From the NCBI GenBank assembly GCA_944474755.1, contig OX104119.1, positions 2,591,075 to 2,655,074 of the forward strand: DNA of 64,000 nucleotides, written 5' to 3'. How positions within the stretch are numbered: position 1 is the stretch's first letter; every line of letters starts with the position of its first letter. Below are positions 36,101-43,605 of the stretch, in pieces. The stretch comes from Limnoperna fortunei (lineage: Eukaryota > Mollusca > Bivalvia > Mytilida > Modiolidae). The translations under genes and the position numbers were made by a program. The notes beneath the pieces were generated by a model. The model was not told where the DNA came from and made no database searches. It saw only the letters and a list, made by a program, of their open reading frames with translations.

Positions 36101-36824
36101 GTAAAACAGTGATAAACCACAGTCTCTGTGATTCTAATATGATACATACGGTACAGTTAGGATATTTGCGTTACTTTTAGCCATAAACTGGCTTTTCTGG
36201 CACAAAGTTGATTGCGACGTCATTGAAATATATGGGAAAATCTTGATGTGACGTAGCAATTAATTTTTTTGAGCTTTTATGACATTGCTCGCGTGTTGCT
36301 CATACATAAATCATTATTTACCACGGTCAAGGTCTCAAAGAAATATTTTTAAGGACGTCGTATTAGAATTGGTAATTTCTTTTTGATTCCTTAATACAAT
36401 ATACTATTCTATCAGTAGATTGTCGATCTTTCTGAACCACGCGTAACGGCTACATATACAAATAGTTTATACCAATAAACCCATTTCTTTCAAAGTACTT
36501 AATATATAAATTTACGACTGAATACTAAAAAACTCATTAAGAAGCACAGTACCTTTGAATTAAAAGTTTGACACAGTCTATATGACCACGGTCAGCGGCG
36601 GCGTGAAGAGCAGTAGATCCCCACTGAACACGTGCATTGACGTCACTTCCGTATTGAATCAGAGCATAGCTGATTTGACAGTAACCGTTGCAACAACTGT
36701 AGTATAAAGGAGTAGCTTGTTTTGAATCACGAATGTGCACTGAAAAATTCCGTTGTAATAACTGAAGAACCTTTTCATAATAGCCACCTTTACATGCTTC
36801 TATTAAGTCATCGCTATCACACAT
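20985..36824 (-). CDS. Ankyrin-repeat, coiled-coil, PINK1-like protein kinase (7 exons, 847 aa)
   Basis: Spliced gene reconstructed from the minus strand: join of 36824-36553, 34008-33803, 32823-31883, 25167-24553, 23646-23399, 22173-22057 and 21129-20985. Exon lengths 272, 206, 941, 615, 248, 117 and 145 nt sum to 2,544 nt, i.e. 847 codons plus TAA. All six introns are GT-AG and every junction preserves phase. Residues about 5-158 are ankyrin repeats, about 294-357 a heptad-rich coiled coil, and about 430-765 a protein kinase fold. Kinase landmarks: ATP-site Lys473 in EYVLK, catalytic HRD at 608-610 followed by IKADN, DFG at 628-630, APE at 660-662, and the subdomain IX Asp690 in KADAYAVS. 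The VLK-MM junction, HPNI-VL segment, LPSR-like loop, FLVMQKYP hinge and KADA-AV motif resemble PINK1 kinases, but there is no mitochondrial presequence and ankyrin repeats replace it. It is predicted to be a catalytically competent Ser/Thr kinase; substrate unknown. Kinase identity is firm, PINK1-like subfamily is inference. Confidence 0.82.
21668..21775 (+). repeat. Dispersed-repeat fragment in intron 6
   Basis: GC-richer island inside the AT-rich intron, with GAAGGTAACGCGGCGGGTGC and CACTAGTGAAGCAGGATCT. From memory this resembles an interspersed repeat common in bivalve genomes. The small frames crossing it on both strands are therefore not treated as genes. Confidence 0.4.
22057..22173 (-). 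CDS. Exon 6 of ankyrin-kinase gene: C-terminal extension
   Basis: 117 nt, residues 762-799. Acceptor ATTCTTTTACAG at 22174 is preferred over a second candidate, TTTTACCCTAG, 30 nt downstream, because joining to the latter would create TGA at codon 761. With the chosen acceptor the junction reads ALL-C-CGMLLFYPRHG and stays open. It continues SDVITYCQARIFSLLSVDD to the donor ACG AA|GTAAGA at 22056. Without splicing the next codons are AAG TAA, so intron retention would give a protein about 47 residues shorter. Confidence 0.75.
22440..23030. repeat. Minisatellite, 22-bp unit, about 27 copies, in intron 5
   Basis: Degenerate tandem copies of GACAGAACCAATAGATAGAC followed by two variable bases, with AAGCGACA and ACGCGACA variants. 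The best preserved copies are at 22,930-23,020. Minus-strand frames here translate as runs of SIGSVVSIYWFC-like peptide and are repeat artefacts. The array fills about half of intron 5 (22174-23398). Confidence 0.85.
23297..23445 (-). repeat. 76-bp tandem duplication of the exon 5 end and its donor
   Basis: TAGCAGCGCGCGTCTTTCCG occurs at 23401 (inside exon 5) and again at 23325, a spacing of 76 bp, with similarity extending about 35 bp on both sides. The intronic copy has an altered donor (CTATA|GTAACT instead of CTATG|GTAGGT). Use of the second donor would bring in the TAG at the first one, so it is not a functional alternative exon end. Confidence 0.75.
23399..23646 (-). CDS. Exon 5 of ankyrin-kinase gene: kinase C-lobe
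   Basis: 248 nt, residues 679-760 plus TG of codon 761. Acceptor TTTTGACAG at 23647. It starts MTTLEQIYCKADAYAVSRMF, where Asp690 is the conserved C-lobe aspartate (DxW-x-G in most kinases, DAYAVS here and DAWAVG in PINK1). It ends DDPIQRIAERRALL, the subdomain XI arginine region. Donor CTATG|GTAGGT at 23398. If unspliced, translation stops two codons later at TAG. The end of this exon is duplicated 76 bp further into the intron. Confidence 0.87.
23700..24148. other. Intron 4 sequence, nothing recognised
   Basis: Intron 4 spans 23647-24552. This part holds a GC-richer patch (23,810-23,950) of unknown nature and no coding signal. Confidence 0.4.
24149..24232 (+). repeat. SINE-like 3' tail fragment, copy H, in intron 4
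   Basis: Contains AATATAGCTGAAATACTGC, GGACGTAAAGCAAAAATC and a tail of four CAAT repeats. It resembles the 3' part of the SINE-like family, with a simple-repeat tail typical of retroposed elements. Confidence 0.5.
24553..25167 (-). CDS. Exon 4 of ankyrin-kinase gene: kinase core (HRD, DFG, APE)
   Basis: 615 nt, phase 0 at both ends, residues 474-678. Acceptor TTTTTTTCTTAG at 25168; donor GACGAG|GTATTT at 24552. It opens MMTNLINL, matching the residues that follow the ATP-site lysine in PINK1-type kinases. It contains HPNIVSVLHYYTG (N-lobe strand), the hinge FLVMQKYPQTL (gatekeeper Met557), the catalytic loop VVHRDIKADN with Asp610, LTDFGFAK with Asp628, and the activation-segment end AWAPEL (Glu662). 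All residues required for catalysis are present. Confidence 0.9.
25566..25764 (-). repeat. SINE-like element, copy C
   Basis: Reverse orientation. GGTGTTTAACTC at its left is the complement of the family tail, then ATATTATGGCGTCCAGTTTT, GGAGGAGGAAGTACCCGG and CCGACCTTCGATAGGAAAAC. It shares a further ~100 bp with the copy at 26.19 kb, up to AGTAGATGA, so the full element is about 200 bp. Short frames on either strand are shadows of this repeat. Confidence 0.65.
26187..26392 (-). repeat. SINE-like element, copy D
   Basis: Same family and orientation as the copy 620 bp to its left: GGGTTTTAACGCCACTTTC, TATATCATGGCGTCTAG, GGGGAGGAAGCAGGAG, AACAAGAAAACTGGCAATC, GTCGAGTACACCCTG, and the far end GATAGTAGATGACC. 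Confidence 0.65.
27960..28110. repeat. Short tandem repeat, three copies, CATAGCT-TCACGT core
   Basis: Three imperfect copies carrying TCATAGCTTGGAA...ATCACGT followed by ATTCACAAAGACAT in copies two and three. A fourth, shorter remnant (TTATAGCTATA) follows. Confidence 0.6.
30512..30759. mobile_element. MITE-like fold-back element, copy 1
   Basis: Bounded by a perfect 12-bp inverted repeat, TTCTTCCGTAAA at 30512-30523 and TTTACGGAAGAA at 30748-30759. A related copy lies at about 55.69-55.87 kb, sharing TGGTACAGATGA, TCATCCAAT, TAACGTTCTTG and GGCGTTCT-ATTGGA. It has no coding capacity; the minus frame across it is a shadow. Confidence 0.55.
30761..30928. repeat. Large hairpin, 64-bp arms, 39-bp loop
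   Basis: Left arm begins TAGGTACTTTCATACG and right arm ends CGTATGAAAGGACCTA. The arms (30761-30825 and 30865-30928) are near-perfect complements with only scattered mismatches, including GAAAGT/CTTTC and TGATAGAAATTT/AAATTTCTATCA blocks. The loop carries GCTCGTTTCGCTGCGCTCC. Likely a fold-back transposon remnant abutting the MITE-like element. Confidence 0.7.
31262..31350 (-). repeat. SINE-like element, copy F
   Basis: Reverse orientation: GAGTTTAAAGC, AAAGCTATATCATAGG, then GGGGGAGCCGGAAAACCCCG. With the forward copy 100 bp to its right it forms an inverted pair. Confidence 0.5.
31380..31840. repeat. Degenerate tandem repeat interrupted by a SINE-like insertion
   Basis: Imperfect ~45-50 bp units share ACTCTGTxAATACT, GTATCAACACTA and CTTTATAATGTTTTAAC-like blocks at 31.40, 31.59, 31.64, 31.69 and 31.81 kb. 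The forward SINE-like copy splits the first unit from the others. Confidence 0.5.
31453..31587 (+). mobile_element. SINE-like element, copy B, flanked by 11-bp direct repeats
   Basis: Best-preserved forward copy: CGGGGTTTTCTCCGGGTACT, CCGGCTTCCTCC, AACTGGACGCAATAATATAG, CGAAAGTGGCGTTAAACACC and a CAAACAAACAA tail. TAATGTGTTTA occurs immediately on both sides (31442-31452 and 31588-31598), consistent with a target-site duplication; because the flank is itself repetitive, the duplicate could also pre-date insertion. The 3' tail is of a type I recall as widespread in molluscs. Confidence 0.65.
31883..32823 (-). CDS. Exon 3 of ankyrin-kinase gene: linker, coiled coil, start of kinase domain
   Basis: 941 nt, residues 161-473. 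The acceptor is TGAACTTTCAG at 32824. Residues 161-290 form a polar Ser/Asn/His-rich linker. About 294-357 form a charged heptad pattern (Glu/Lys/Leu-rich, e.g. TITELKEALKL) typical of a coiled coil that could mediate dimerisation. From about 430 the kinase N-lobe begins; the glycine-loop region reads DGDRDGSCSLVF, with fewer glycines than the GxGxxG consensus. It ends exactly on the ATP-site lysine of EYVLK before the donor AAG|GTATGT at 31882 (phase 0). No ATG is needed: the open frame runs through the acceptor. Confidence 0.85.
32945..33020 (-). repeat. SINE-like element fragment, copy E, in intron 2
   Basis: Contains TTGTTTAACGCCACTTTC and CAGCTATATCATGGCGTCCA, ending after GGTTTTATTG. 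Truncated. Confidence 0.55.
33021..33802. other. Intron 2 remainder, no gene
   Basis: Holds a two-copy ACAGTCAAATT repeat (33.01-33.08 kb) and a two-copy TTTACGCGGGGAA repeat (33.45-33.49 kb). No coding or RNA gene signal seen. Confidence 0.4.
33803..34008 (-). CDS. Exon 2 of ankyrin-kinase gene: last ankyrin repeats
   Basis: 206 nt, residues 92-159 plus flanking split codons. The acceptor is a pyrimidine-rich stretch ending TTGTAG at 34009. It contains a textbook ankyrin repeat, GDTALHLCAYRGY then IVRLLIQ, and a partial following repeat beginning EKTPSDEA. The donor is ATT A|GTTAGT at 33802; continuing past it reaches a TAG within two codons, so the splice is needed. The single A joins CA of exon 3 to make Thr160. 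Too short to be found as a simple ATG open frame. Confidence 0.82.
34085..35135. repeat. Minisatellite, 51-53-bp unit, about 20 copies, in intron 1
   Basis: Units share TCTCGTCTTTAAACGACACA, AGTCTGGTCAAA and CATGATGC. Two unit types are interspersed: GCGAGGTCTTTAG and GCTTGTCTTTGG after CATGAT. The TTTAAA centre with flanking CGTC/GACG gives each unit weak dyad symmetry. A 65-residue minus-strand frame here is a repeat artefact. Confidence 0.92.
35140..36552. other. Intron 1 remainder, no gene recognised
   Basis: AT-rich. Small plus- and minus-strand frames at 35.24-35.84 kb show no recognisable domain. A hairpin lies at 36.04 kb. Confidence 0.4.
36044..36123. repeat. Imperfect hairpin, ~28-bp stem, ~21-nt loop
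   Basis: The left arm CTGTGTTTTATCG...GTTTTACCAC and the right arm GTGGTAAAACAGTGATAAAC pair at about 23 of 28 positions around a loop containing AATGCGACAAATGG. The size resembles a microRNA precursor stem, but a short fold-back repeat is equally possible. Confidence 0.4.
36553..36824 (-). CDS. Exon 1 of ankyrin-kinase gene: start codon and ankyrin repeats 1-3
   Basis: Encodes residues 1-90 plus two bases of codon 91. The ATG at 36824 is chosen because an in-frame TGA lies six bases upstream and no splice acceptor sits between them. Ankyrin signatures are clear: ATPLYYSCCNGY (38-48) and STALHAAADRGH followed by VKLLIQ (70-90). It ends CAA AG|GTACTG; the AG joins the T of exon 2 to give Ser91, producing the canonical LLIQSGADL loop across the junction, which strongly supports the splice. 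Confidence 0.85.
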
Positions 36825-36883
36825 TGTTCATTCCGTTCGCCCTGTGTTGCGGGAATTACATCACGACGACTACAGGCGACCAT
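36803..36883 (-). promoter_or_regulatory. Upstream ORF overlapping the kinase start codon
   Basis: The first ATG upstream of the main start lies at 36883 with a good initiation context (G at -3, G at +4). It opens a 26-codon frame that overlaps the main ATG out of frame and ends in TAA at 36803-36805. If the 5' leader includes it, it would lower translation of the main frame. A TATA-like stretch on the minus strand (about 36930-36942) and a CTTTTCAGTTTTCTAAG acceptor-like tract near 36910 leave open whether the leader starts here or is spliced. Confidence 0.3.
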
Positions 36884-36924
36884 CTCTTGGAGAAATTCCT
36901 TGGTTGATGCTTAGAAAACTGAAA

Positions 36925-37640
36925 AGATATACATCGTATATAAAACCTTGGTACATATAACGAGACACAAATCTGAAACAATAAATGGTGGATCAAGAAA
37001 AGGAAATTAATGTCAAATGTAAAGTAAAATGTCAAATCGTTATATAAGTCTATTTATGACAAGTAGAGGAACCAAGACAATCATTAATAGAACACGGAAA
37101 TCATTAGGTATGTTATTTATGGCATAAAAACAGTATTGATCTATTAATTCTCAGATCAACAATGCATAAAACCACGTCACTGGTAATGTTACGACAACGT
37201 GTTCCTAGTAAATTACGACATTGTGGTTTCTATAACCCACATGCTCTCAGGAGCCTACACGCTTAAGGGAGACGGTTCCTAAAAAAACCTGTTTCTATGT
37301 TATACCTATGAGTCCCATATGAACCTATGTTTCACGGTGGCGACATCCTGTATTTAGGATCAAAACAGTAGAGGTACATGTCTACAATATGACGATTCAA
37401 TCTGCAAAACAGTTTGTCAAAAGATTTTTGAAATTTCAGCATTAACAGTGTTTGTTGCCGCGTTGAGTTTTTAATCTAACTTGTGTAGATTATGTGTGCA
37501 GCTTATCTTGTGTTGTTATACAGAGGGTAGATTTTGTGTGATAGCATGGCGAAATTTCGGTCTGGGGCCAATATCTTATAAAATTCCAATTACTTTTGTT
37601 TTGACCTATATTAATACCAGACAGGAGAAAATGTATTAAA
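36925..37640. other. Upstream flank of the kinase gene, no gene
   Basis: AT-rich sequence between the gene's 5' end and the 37-bp array. No CpG-rich promoter block was seen; a TATA-like TTTATATAC on the minus strand near 36935 is the only candidate core element. Confidence 0.35.
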
Positions 37641-37644
37641 TACA

Positions 37645-38935
37645 ACCTATGCTAGAATCCAGCTAACCTAAGATAATATATACGTATTCCATAATCCAGC
37701 TAACCTATGCGCATATGCCATAAACCAGTTAACCTAAGATAATATATACGTATTCCATAATCCAGCTATCCTAAGATAATATATACGTATTCCATAATCC
37801 AGGTAACCTATGATTATATATACGTTTTCCATAATCCAGCTAACCTATGATAATGTATACGTATGCCATAATCCAGCTAACCAATGATTATATATACGTT
37901 TTCCATAATCCAGCTAACCTATGATAATATATACGTATTCCATAATCCAGCTAACCTATGATTATATATACGTTTTCCATAATCCAGCTAACCTAAGATA
38001 ATATATACGTATGCCATAATCCAGCTAACCAATGATAATGTATACGTATGCCATAATCCAGCTAACCTATGATAATGTATACGTATGCCATAATCCAGCT
38101 AACCTATGATAATATATACGTATTCCATAATCCAGCTAATCTAAGATAATATATACCCATGCCATAATCCAGCTAACCTATGATTATATATACGTATGCC
38201 ATAATCCAGCTAACCTATGATTATGTGTACCCATGCCATTATCCAGCTAACCTATGATAATGTATACGTATGCCATAATCCAGCTAACCTAAGATAATAT
38301 ATACCCATGCCATAATCCAGCTAACCTATGATTATATATACGTATGCCATAATCCAGCTAACCTATGATTATGTGTACCCATGCCATTATCCAGCTAACC
38401 TATGATAATGTATACGTATGCCATAATCCAGCTAACCAATGATAATATATACGTATTCCATAATCCAGCTAACCTATGATAAAATATACGTATGCCATAA
38501 TCCAGCTAACCTATGATAATGTATACGTATTCCATAATCCAGCTAACCAAAGATAATATATACGTATTCCATAATCCAGCTAACCTATGATAAAATATAC
38601 GTATACCATAATCCAGCTAACCTATGATAATATATACGTATGCCATAATCCAGCTAACCTATGATAATGTATACGTATTCCATAATCCAGCTAACCTATG
38701 ATAATGTATACGTATTCCATAATCCAGCTAACCAAAGATAATATATACGTATTCCATAATCCAGCTAACAAATGATAATGTATACGTATGCCATAATCCA
38801 GCTAACCAATGATAATATATACGTATGCCATAATCCAGCTAACCAATGATTATATATACGTATTGCATAATCCAGCTAACCTATGACAATATATACGTAT
38901 TGCATAATCCAGCTAACCTATGATAATATTTAAAT
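37645..38935. repeat. Minisatellite, 37-bp unit, about 35 copies, upstream of the kinase gene
   Basis: Unit built from CCATAATCCAGCTAACCTAT and GATAATATATACGTAT. Subtypes carry ATTATATATACGTTTT or GATTATGTGTACCCATG, and adjacent units group by subtype (the block at 38.16-38.25 recurs at 38.31-38.42 kb). It lies 0.8-2.1 kb upstream of the kinase start codon. Confidence 0.95.
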
Positions 38936-39144
38936 ATAGACAATTTGAGTGCAGTTAACATATGAAGTTTCGTCAGTGAAATAATAAAGACATGATCGGG
39001 AAAGTATGATGCTGCAAAGATATCAGAGAGCAGACTTGTAAAACGTACCTTATCGCTCACTATTGTCTGTTTCAGATTCCCAAAATATTTAGCATAAAAA
39101 GACTTCAAGAAAAGTTTTAAAATCGTGCCATATAAATTTACCAT

Positions 39145-39860
39145 TAAATGTTAATTACGCAGAAGCATTTAGTTGGTATACTTTATATTTAAGATTTTTG
39201 TTCATCGTCCAATAAAAATCAATCCAATTAACGAGATAGTTACAACAAACCAATCAGAAACATCACAACTTCTACACTATTGCACAAAATATTAGAATTT
39301 CACTGTAAAATTACATAATTAGCATCTCGATATTATTTTCTACACTTACGAAAAGTGGAAAGAGGCCAATGATCGCTAGGTCCGGCTTGTTTGGAGAAAA
39401 CAATGATCGCTCTGATAGTGCATTCTTACTTAAACAAAAGAGTTTATATGACAACCAGGACATTGTACAGATAATTTACGATTGGTTGGCGTTAACTACT
39501 TATTATGTTAGACTACACAAATTCCTCAGATTTCCTAGTGTAAGGCAATACACATTCCTCAGATTTCCTATTTACTGCAAAGAGTCAGTAATATTACTAT
39601 TATGACGGAAAATAAGTTCAGTGTTGAGTTTCATCAGATCTCGATTTTACTACCAAAGAATTTACTGGTACTTTTCTGATGACGGAATTTGTCTCCATAT
39701 ACTTACAAACCACAATAGAGGTTTATTTTTTTAGCATTAAATCATACGCGGTCCAGTGTTGTAATTTCTACCTTATTAATGTTTAGTTATTAAAAATTCC
39801 ATACGAAAATAAAGCATTCGGCAAAATTGAAGCAAACAAACATAAATAAAATTTTCAGTG
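39145..39860. other. Unique DNA, no gene recognised
   Basis: Contains a two-copy AAATTCCTCAGATTTCCTA-like repeat at 39.52-39.57 kb. No coding signal. Confidence 0.4.
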
Positions 39861-39867
39861 CTGTTTC

Positions 39868-41158
39868 GTCTTTTAACAGTGAATACAATATTAGCGGCTG
39901 GTTTGGATGATCTCGGCTTTTAACATAGAATACAATATTAGCGGCTGGTTTGGATGATCTCGGCTTTTAACATTGAATACAATATTAACGGCTGGTTTGG
40001 ATGATCTCGGCTTTTAACAGTATAATACAAAAGTAGCGGCTGGTTTGGATGATCTCGGTTTTTAACAGTATAATACAATACTAGCGGCTGGTTTGGATGA
40101 TCTCGGCTTTTAACAGTATAATACAATACTAGCGGCTGGTTTAGATGATCTCGGTTTTTAACAGTATAATACAATACTAGCGGCTGGTTTAGATGATCTC
40201 GGTTTTTAACAGTATAATACAATACTAGCGGCTGGTTTGGATGATCTCGGCTTTTAACAGTATAATACAATATTAGCGGCTGGTTTGGATGATCTCGGTT
40301 TTTAACAGTATAATACAATACTAGCGGCTGGTTTGGATGATCTCGGTTTTTAACAGTATAATACAATACTAGCGGCTGGTTTAGATGATCTCGGTTTTTA
40401 ACAGTATAATACAATACTAGCGGCTGGTTTGGATGATCTCGGCTTTTAACAGTATAATACAATACTAGCGGCTGGTTTGGATGATCTCGGTTTTTAACAG
40501 TATAATACAATACTAGCGGCTGGTTTGGATGATCTCGGTTTTTAACAGTATAATACAATACTAGCGGCTGGTTTGGATGATCTCGGCTTTTAACAGTATA
40601 ATACAATACTAGCGGCTGGTTTGGATGATCTCGGCTTTTAACAGTATAATACAATACTAGCGGCTGGTTTGGATGATCTCGGCTTTTAACAGTATAATAC
40701 AATACTAGCGGCTGGTTTGGATGATCTCGGCTTTTAACAGTTTAATACAATACTAGCGGCTGGTTTGGATGATCTCGGCTTTTAACAGTATAATACAATA
40801 CTAGCGGCTGGTTTGGATGATCTCGGTTTATAACAGTACAATACAATACTAGCGGCTGGTTTGGATGATCTCGGCTTTTAACAGTATAATACAATACTAG
40901 CGGCTGGTTTGGATGATCTCGGCTTTTAACAGTATAATACAATACTAGCGGCTGGTTTGGATGATCTCGGCTTTTATCAGTATAATACAATACTAGCGGC
41001 TGGTTTGGATGATCTCGGCTTTTAACAGTATAATACAATACTAGCGGCTGGTTTGGATGATCTCGGCTTTTAACAGTATAATACAATACTAGCGGCTGGT
41101 TTGGATGATCTCGGCTTTTAACAGTATAATACAATACTAGCGGCTGGTTTGGATGATC
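39868..41158 (-). repeat. Minisatellite, 48-bp unit, about 27 copies, open as a 16-aa repeat
   Basis: Unit contains CTAGCGGCTGGTTTGGATGA, TCTCGGCTTTTAACAG and TATAATACAATA. Because 48 is divisible by 3 and the minus strand lacks stops, it reads as a repeated YYTVKSRDHPNQPLVL. One substitution (TAT to TAA, near 40742) splits the frame; without it, about 430 codons would be open. No ATG starts it: both apparent starts are TTG, and an in-frame TAA lies upstream of the 41239 one. Unit differences are mostly amino-acid changing (Ser/Asn, Pro/Leu, Val/Ile), as expected of non-coding repeats. The leftmost units are 47 bp and lose the frame. Confidence 0.9.
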
Positions 41159-41194
41159 ACTGCTAGTTTCCTCATCTGTGTAGCAACAACTAAT

Positions 41195-41400
41195 TTTATT
41201 TGCGGAGGAATGTGGCGATTTGGTTCCTGGAGAGAACAAGTATGGTTGCGACTTATTTTATTACTGGCGGAATGTGGCGACTAATACAACTACCATGCAA
41301 GATCGTAAAATTTGCAACTGGATGTGGCACTACCACAACTGGATGTGGCACTGATTTACCATAACTGGATGTGGCACTGATTGCAACAACTTTATGTAGA
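41195..41400. repeat. Short degenerate repeat of GGA(A)TGTGGC motif
   Basis: GGAATGTGGCGA occurs near 41208 and 41269. AACTGGATGTGGCACT occurs near 41316, 41336 and 41363. Irregular spacing. Confidence 0.5.
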
Positions 41401-41562
41401 ACTGATGGCTATACATTATAAGAGAGGAAAGTAGAATAATGTACTGCCCTCAAGCTTCGTCAAAACTCTTCATCTAAATCAACCATGACAGTTTGCATAG
41501 TGTAAATCTACCTGTATAAATAATCAGCTAGAATTAAGATTAAGTTATCAACCAGGTAAAGA

Positions 41563-41960
41563 TCATATTACACGAGAAAATGTTTCATGAATACATAAAA
41601 CGTGTTGGTTTGTACCAGAGGCAAACTCGTGAATATGTAAAACGTGTTGGGGTGGGGTTTGTACCAGAGACAAACAAATGAATATATAAAACGTTTTGGA
41701 TGGGCACATACCAGAGATACATAAAACGTGTTGGGTGGGGTTCATACCAGAGACAAACTCATGAATAAATAAAACGTGTTGGGGTGGGGTTTGTACCAGT
41801 GACAAGCTCATGAATGAATAAAACGTTTTGGGGCGGGGTTTGTAGCAGAGACAAACTCATGAATAAAAAAACGTGTTGGGGCGGGGTTTAGACCAGAGAC
41901 AATCTCATGAATATATAAAACGTGTTGGGGGTTTAGACCAGAGACAAGCTTATTAATATA
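41563..41960. repeat. Tandem repeat, ~49-bp unit, about 8 copies
   Basis: Units share ATAAAACGTGTTGGGGTGGG, GTTTGTACCAGAGACAAACT and CATGAAT. The minus-strand 82-aa frame here is a repeat artefact. Confidence 0.85.
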
Positions 41961-41979
41961 TAAACGAAATTGGGTAGGG

Positions 41980-42116
41980 TACCGTAAATCGGCTTATTTG
42001 GTTGTCGTTTTATTTTGGTTTATTTTGGCGCTTTCCGTGAAACACCAAAATTAAACACACCAAAATAAAATACATGGTTTTTGAGAGAAAAACGCAAAAT
42101 AACCCTACTTACGGTA
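41980..42116. mobile_element. Short palindromic MITE-like element
   Basis: 137 bp with ~20-bp imperfect terminal inverted repeats: TACCGTAAATCGGCTTATTT at the left and, on the opposite strand, TACCGTAAGTAGGGTTATTT at the right. The interior is also partly palindromic (TTTTATTTTGG against CCAAAATAAAA). No coding capacity. Confidence 0.55.
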
Positions 42117-42119
42117 ATT

Positions 42120-43080
42120 TATAATGTTTGTATCGGATGTTATATTTAGAGGCTGAAGGATGAGGTGAATATCCGTGTAGAAAGATAATACAAGTATTTG
42201 TACCAAATATTGACTATAAAAGACGTTTGAAATGTTTTTAATTTTTTAGAAGTAATAAGATACACATGAGCACAAAGCAAACAATAACAAAAAATAAAAG
42301 TGCATGAAAAAAATTATTAAATAAAAAAAACTTACTTCACTAATCCACTTGTGTATGTATTTGATAACGTATAGTCCTTAAAAATGGAGCGGTCCATATA
42401 GAAAAAAATAAATCCTTCAAATAGATATTATAAAAGAATCACATTCTGAATCTCATTTCAAAATGATTACTCAACGAACTCAAAAATGTTATCCCCTTAT
42501 CTTCCCACGCATTTCCATAACTAAACATTGAGGACTAACACATGAGGTGAAAAACCATATATAACCCATTATACAGTACTGACAAAAGACCTTTCTTTAC
42601 TGAACGACTTCCGCGTTTAGGATCAATAGTTCTAAAAAAAAGTCGACAGATATTTAAATTGTATCATAGTATCTAATAATGAATATATGTGTCCTGTTGC
42701 CATCTAGAATGTTCAGGTAGTTAAAATAAAAATATAGTGTCTGATCCAGGTTATAAAAAACATAGTTGTATGTTGCTACATAAAAATTCAAGGCGAATAA
42801 AATAACGTTAAGGGTCATTTCCCGCTAGGGGTCTCGATTTGCTCAACAGTTCCCGCCTTTTCTACGTTAAATAAAGATCCAGTAAAATAGAAATCTATTC
42901 TTAGTTCAGATAAGGAAGCTATTATGTTTACTTATTTGTATTGTTTGTTTAAGGTCTAACTATATTTTCAGCAATTGATTAGCTAAATAATTATTTGGGG
43001 AGGAAGCCAGAGAATCCTAAAACTTTGGCAATATAACTGCATGGCAATCGTTTCAATTACATAGCCAGAGCTCCCGTTAA
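42120..43080. other. Unique AT-rich DNA with a SINE-like remnant
   Basis: No gene. At 42950-43025 a reverse-oriented, strongly decayed SINE-like copy is suggested by TATATTTTCAGCAATT and GGGGAGGAAGCCAGAGAA. Confidence 0.4.
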
Positions 43081-43118
43081 GAATCCTGAAACGTAGGCAA
43101 TTACAGATATCTTAAGTA

Positions 43119-43605
43119 TGAACGTTATAGACTTACATCCGAACAATACACAAATCATCTTTGTACCGTAAGTACGAATGTTATTGCCGTACAGCCAAAA
43201 CACAGCAACATGATCTTAGTACCGTAAGTATGAATGTTATTGCCGTACAGCCAAAACATAGCTACATGATCTTAGTACTGTAAGTAAGAACGTTATAACC
43301 ATACAGACATCATATTAGTACCGTAAATATGAACGTTACTGTCGCACATCACAAACATAGATAAATTATCTTCGTACTGTAAGATTGAACGTTATAACCA
43401 TATAGCTCAAACATACATCATCTTAGCACCCTAAATATGAAAGTTATTGCCGTACAGCCAAACCATAGATACTTAGTACCGTAAATATGAACGTTATAGC
43501 CGCACATCTAATACATACAGACATCAGCTTTGCACCGTAAATATGAACGTTATAGCCGTATAGCTAAAACATGCAAACATCGTCTTAGCACTCTAAGTAT
43601 GAACT
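43119..43605. repeat. Degenerate tandem repeat, ~43-57-bp unit, about 9 copies
   Basis: Each unit starts GAACGTTAT or GAATGTTATTGCCGTACAGC, continues with AAAACATA and ATCTTAGTACCGTAA, and ends AGTAT or AATAT. Unit length varies by internal deletion. Confidence 0.8.

Noticed and set aside
39048..39144. Possible first exon on the minus strand (ATG at 39144, donor AAG|GTACGT)
   Set aside because: The start and donor look acceptable but no continuing exon or homology was found, and the kinase gene has its own start with an upstream in-frame stop.
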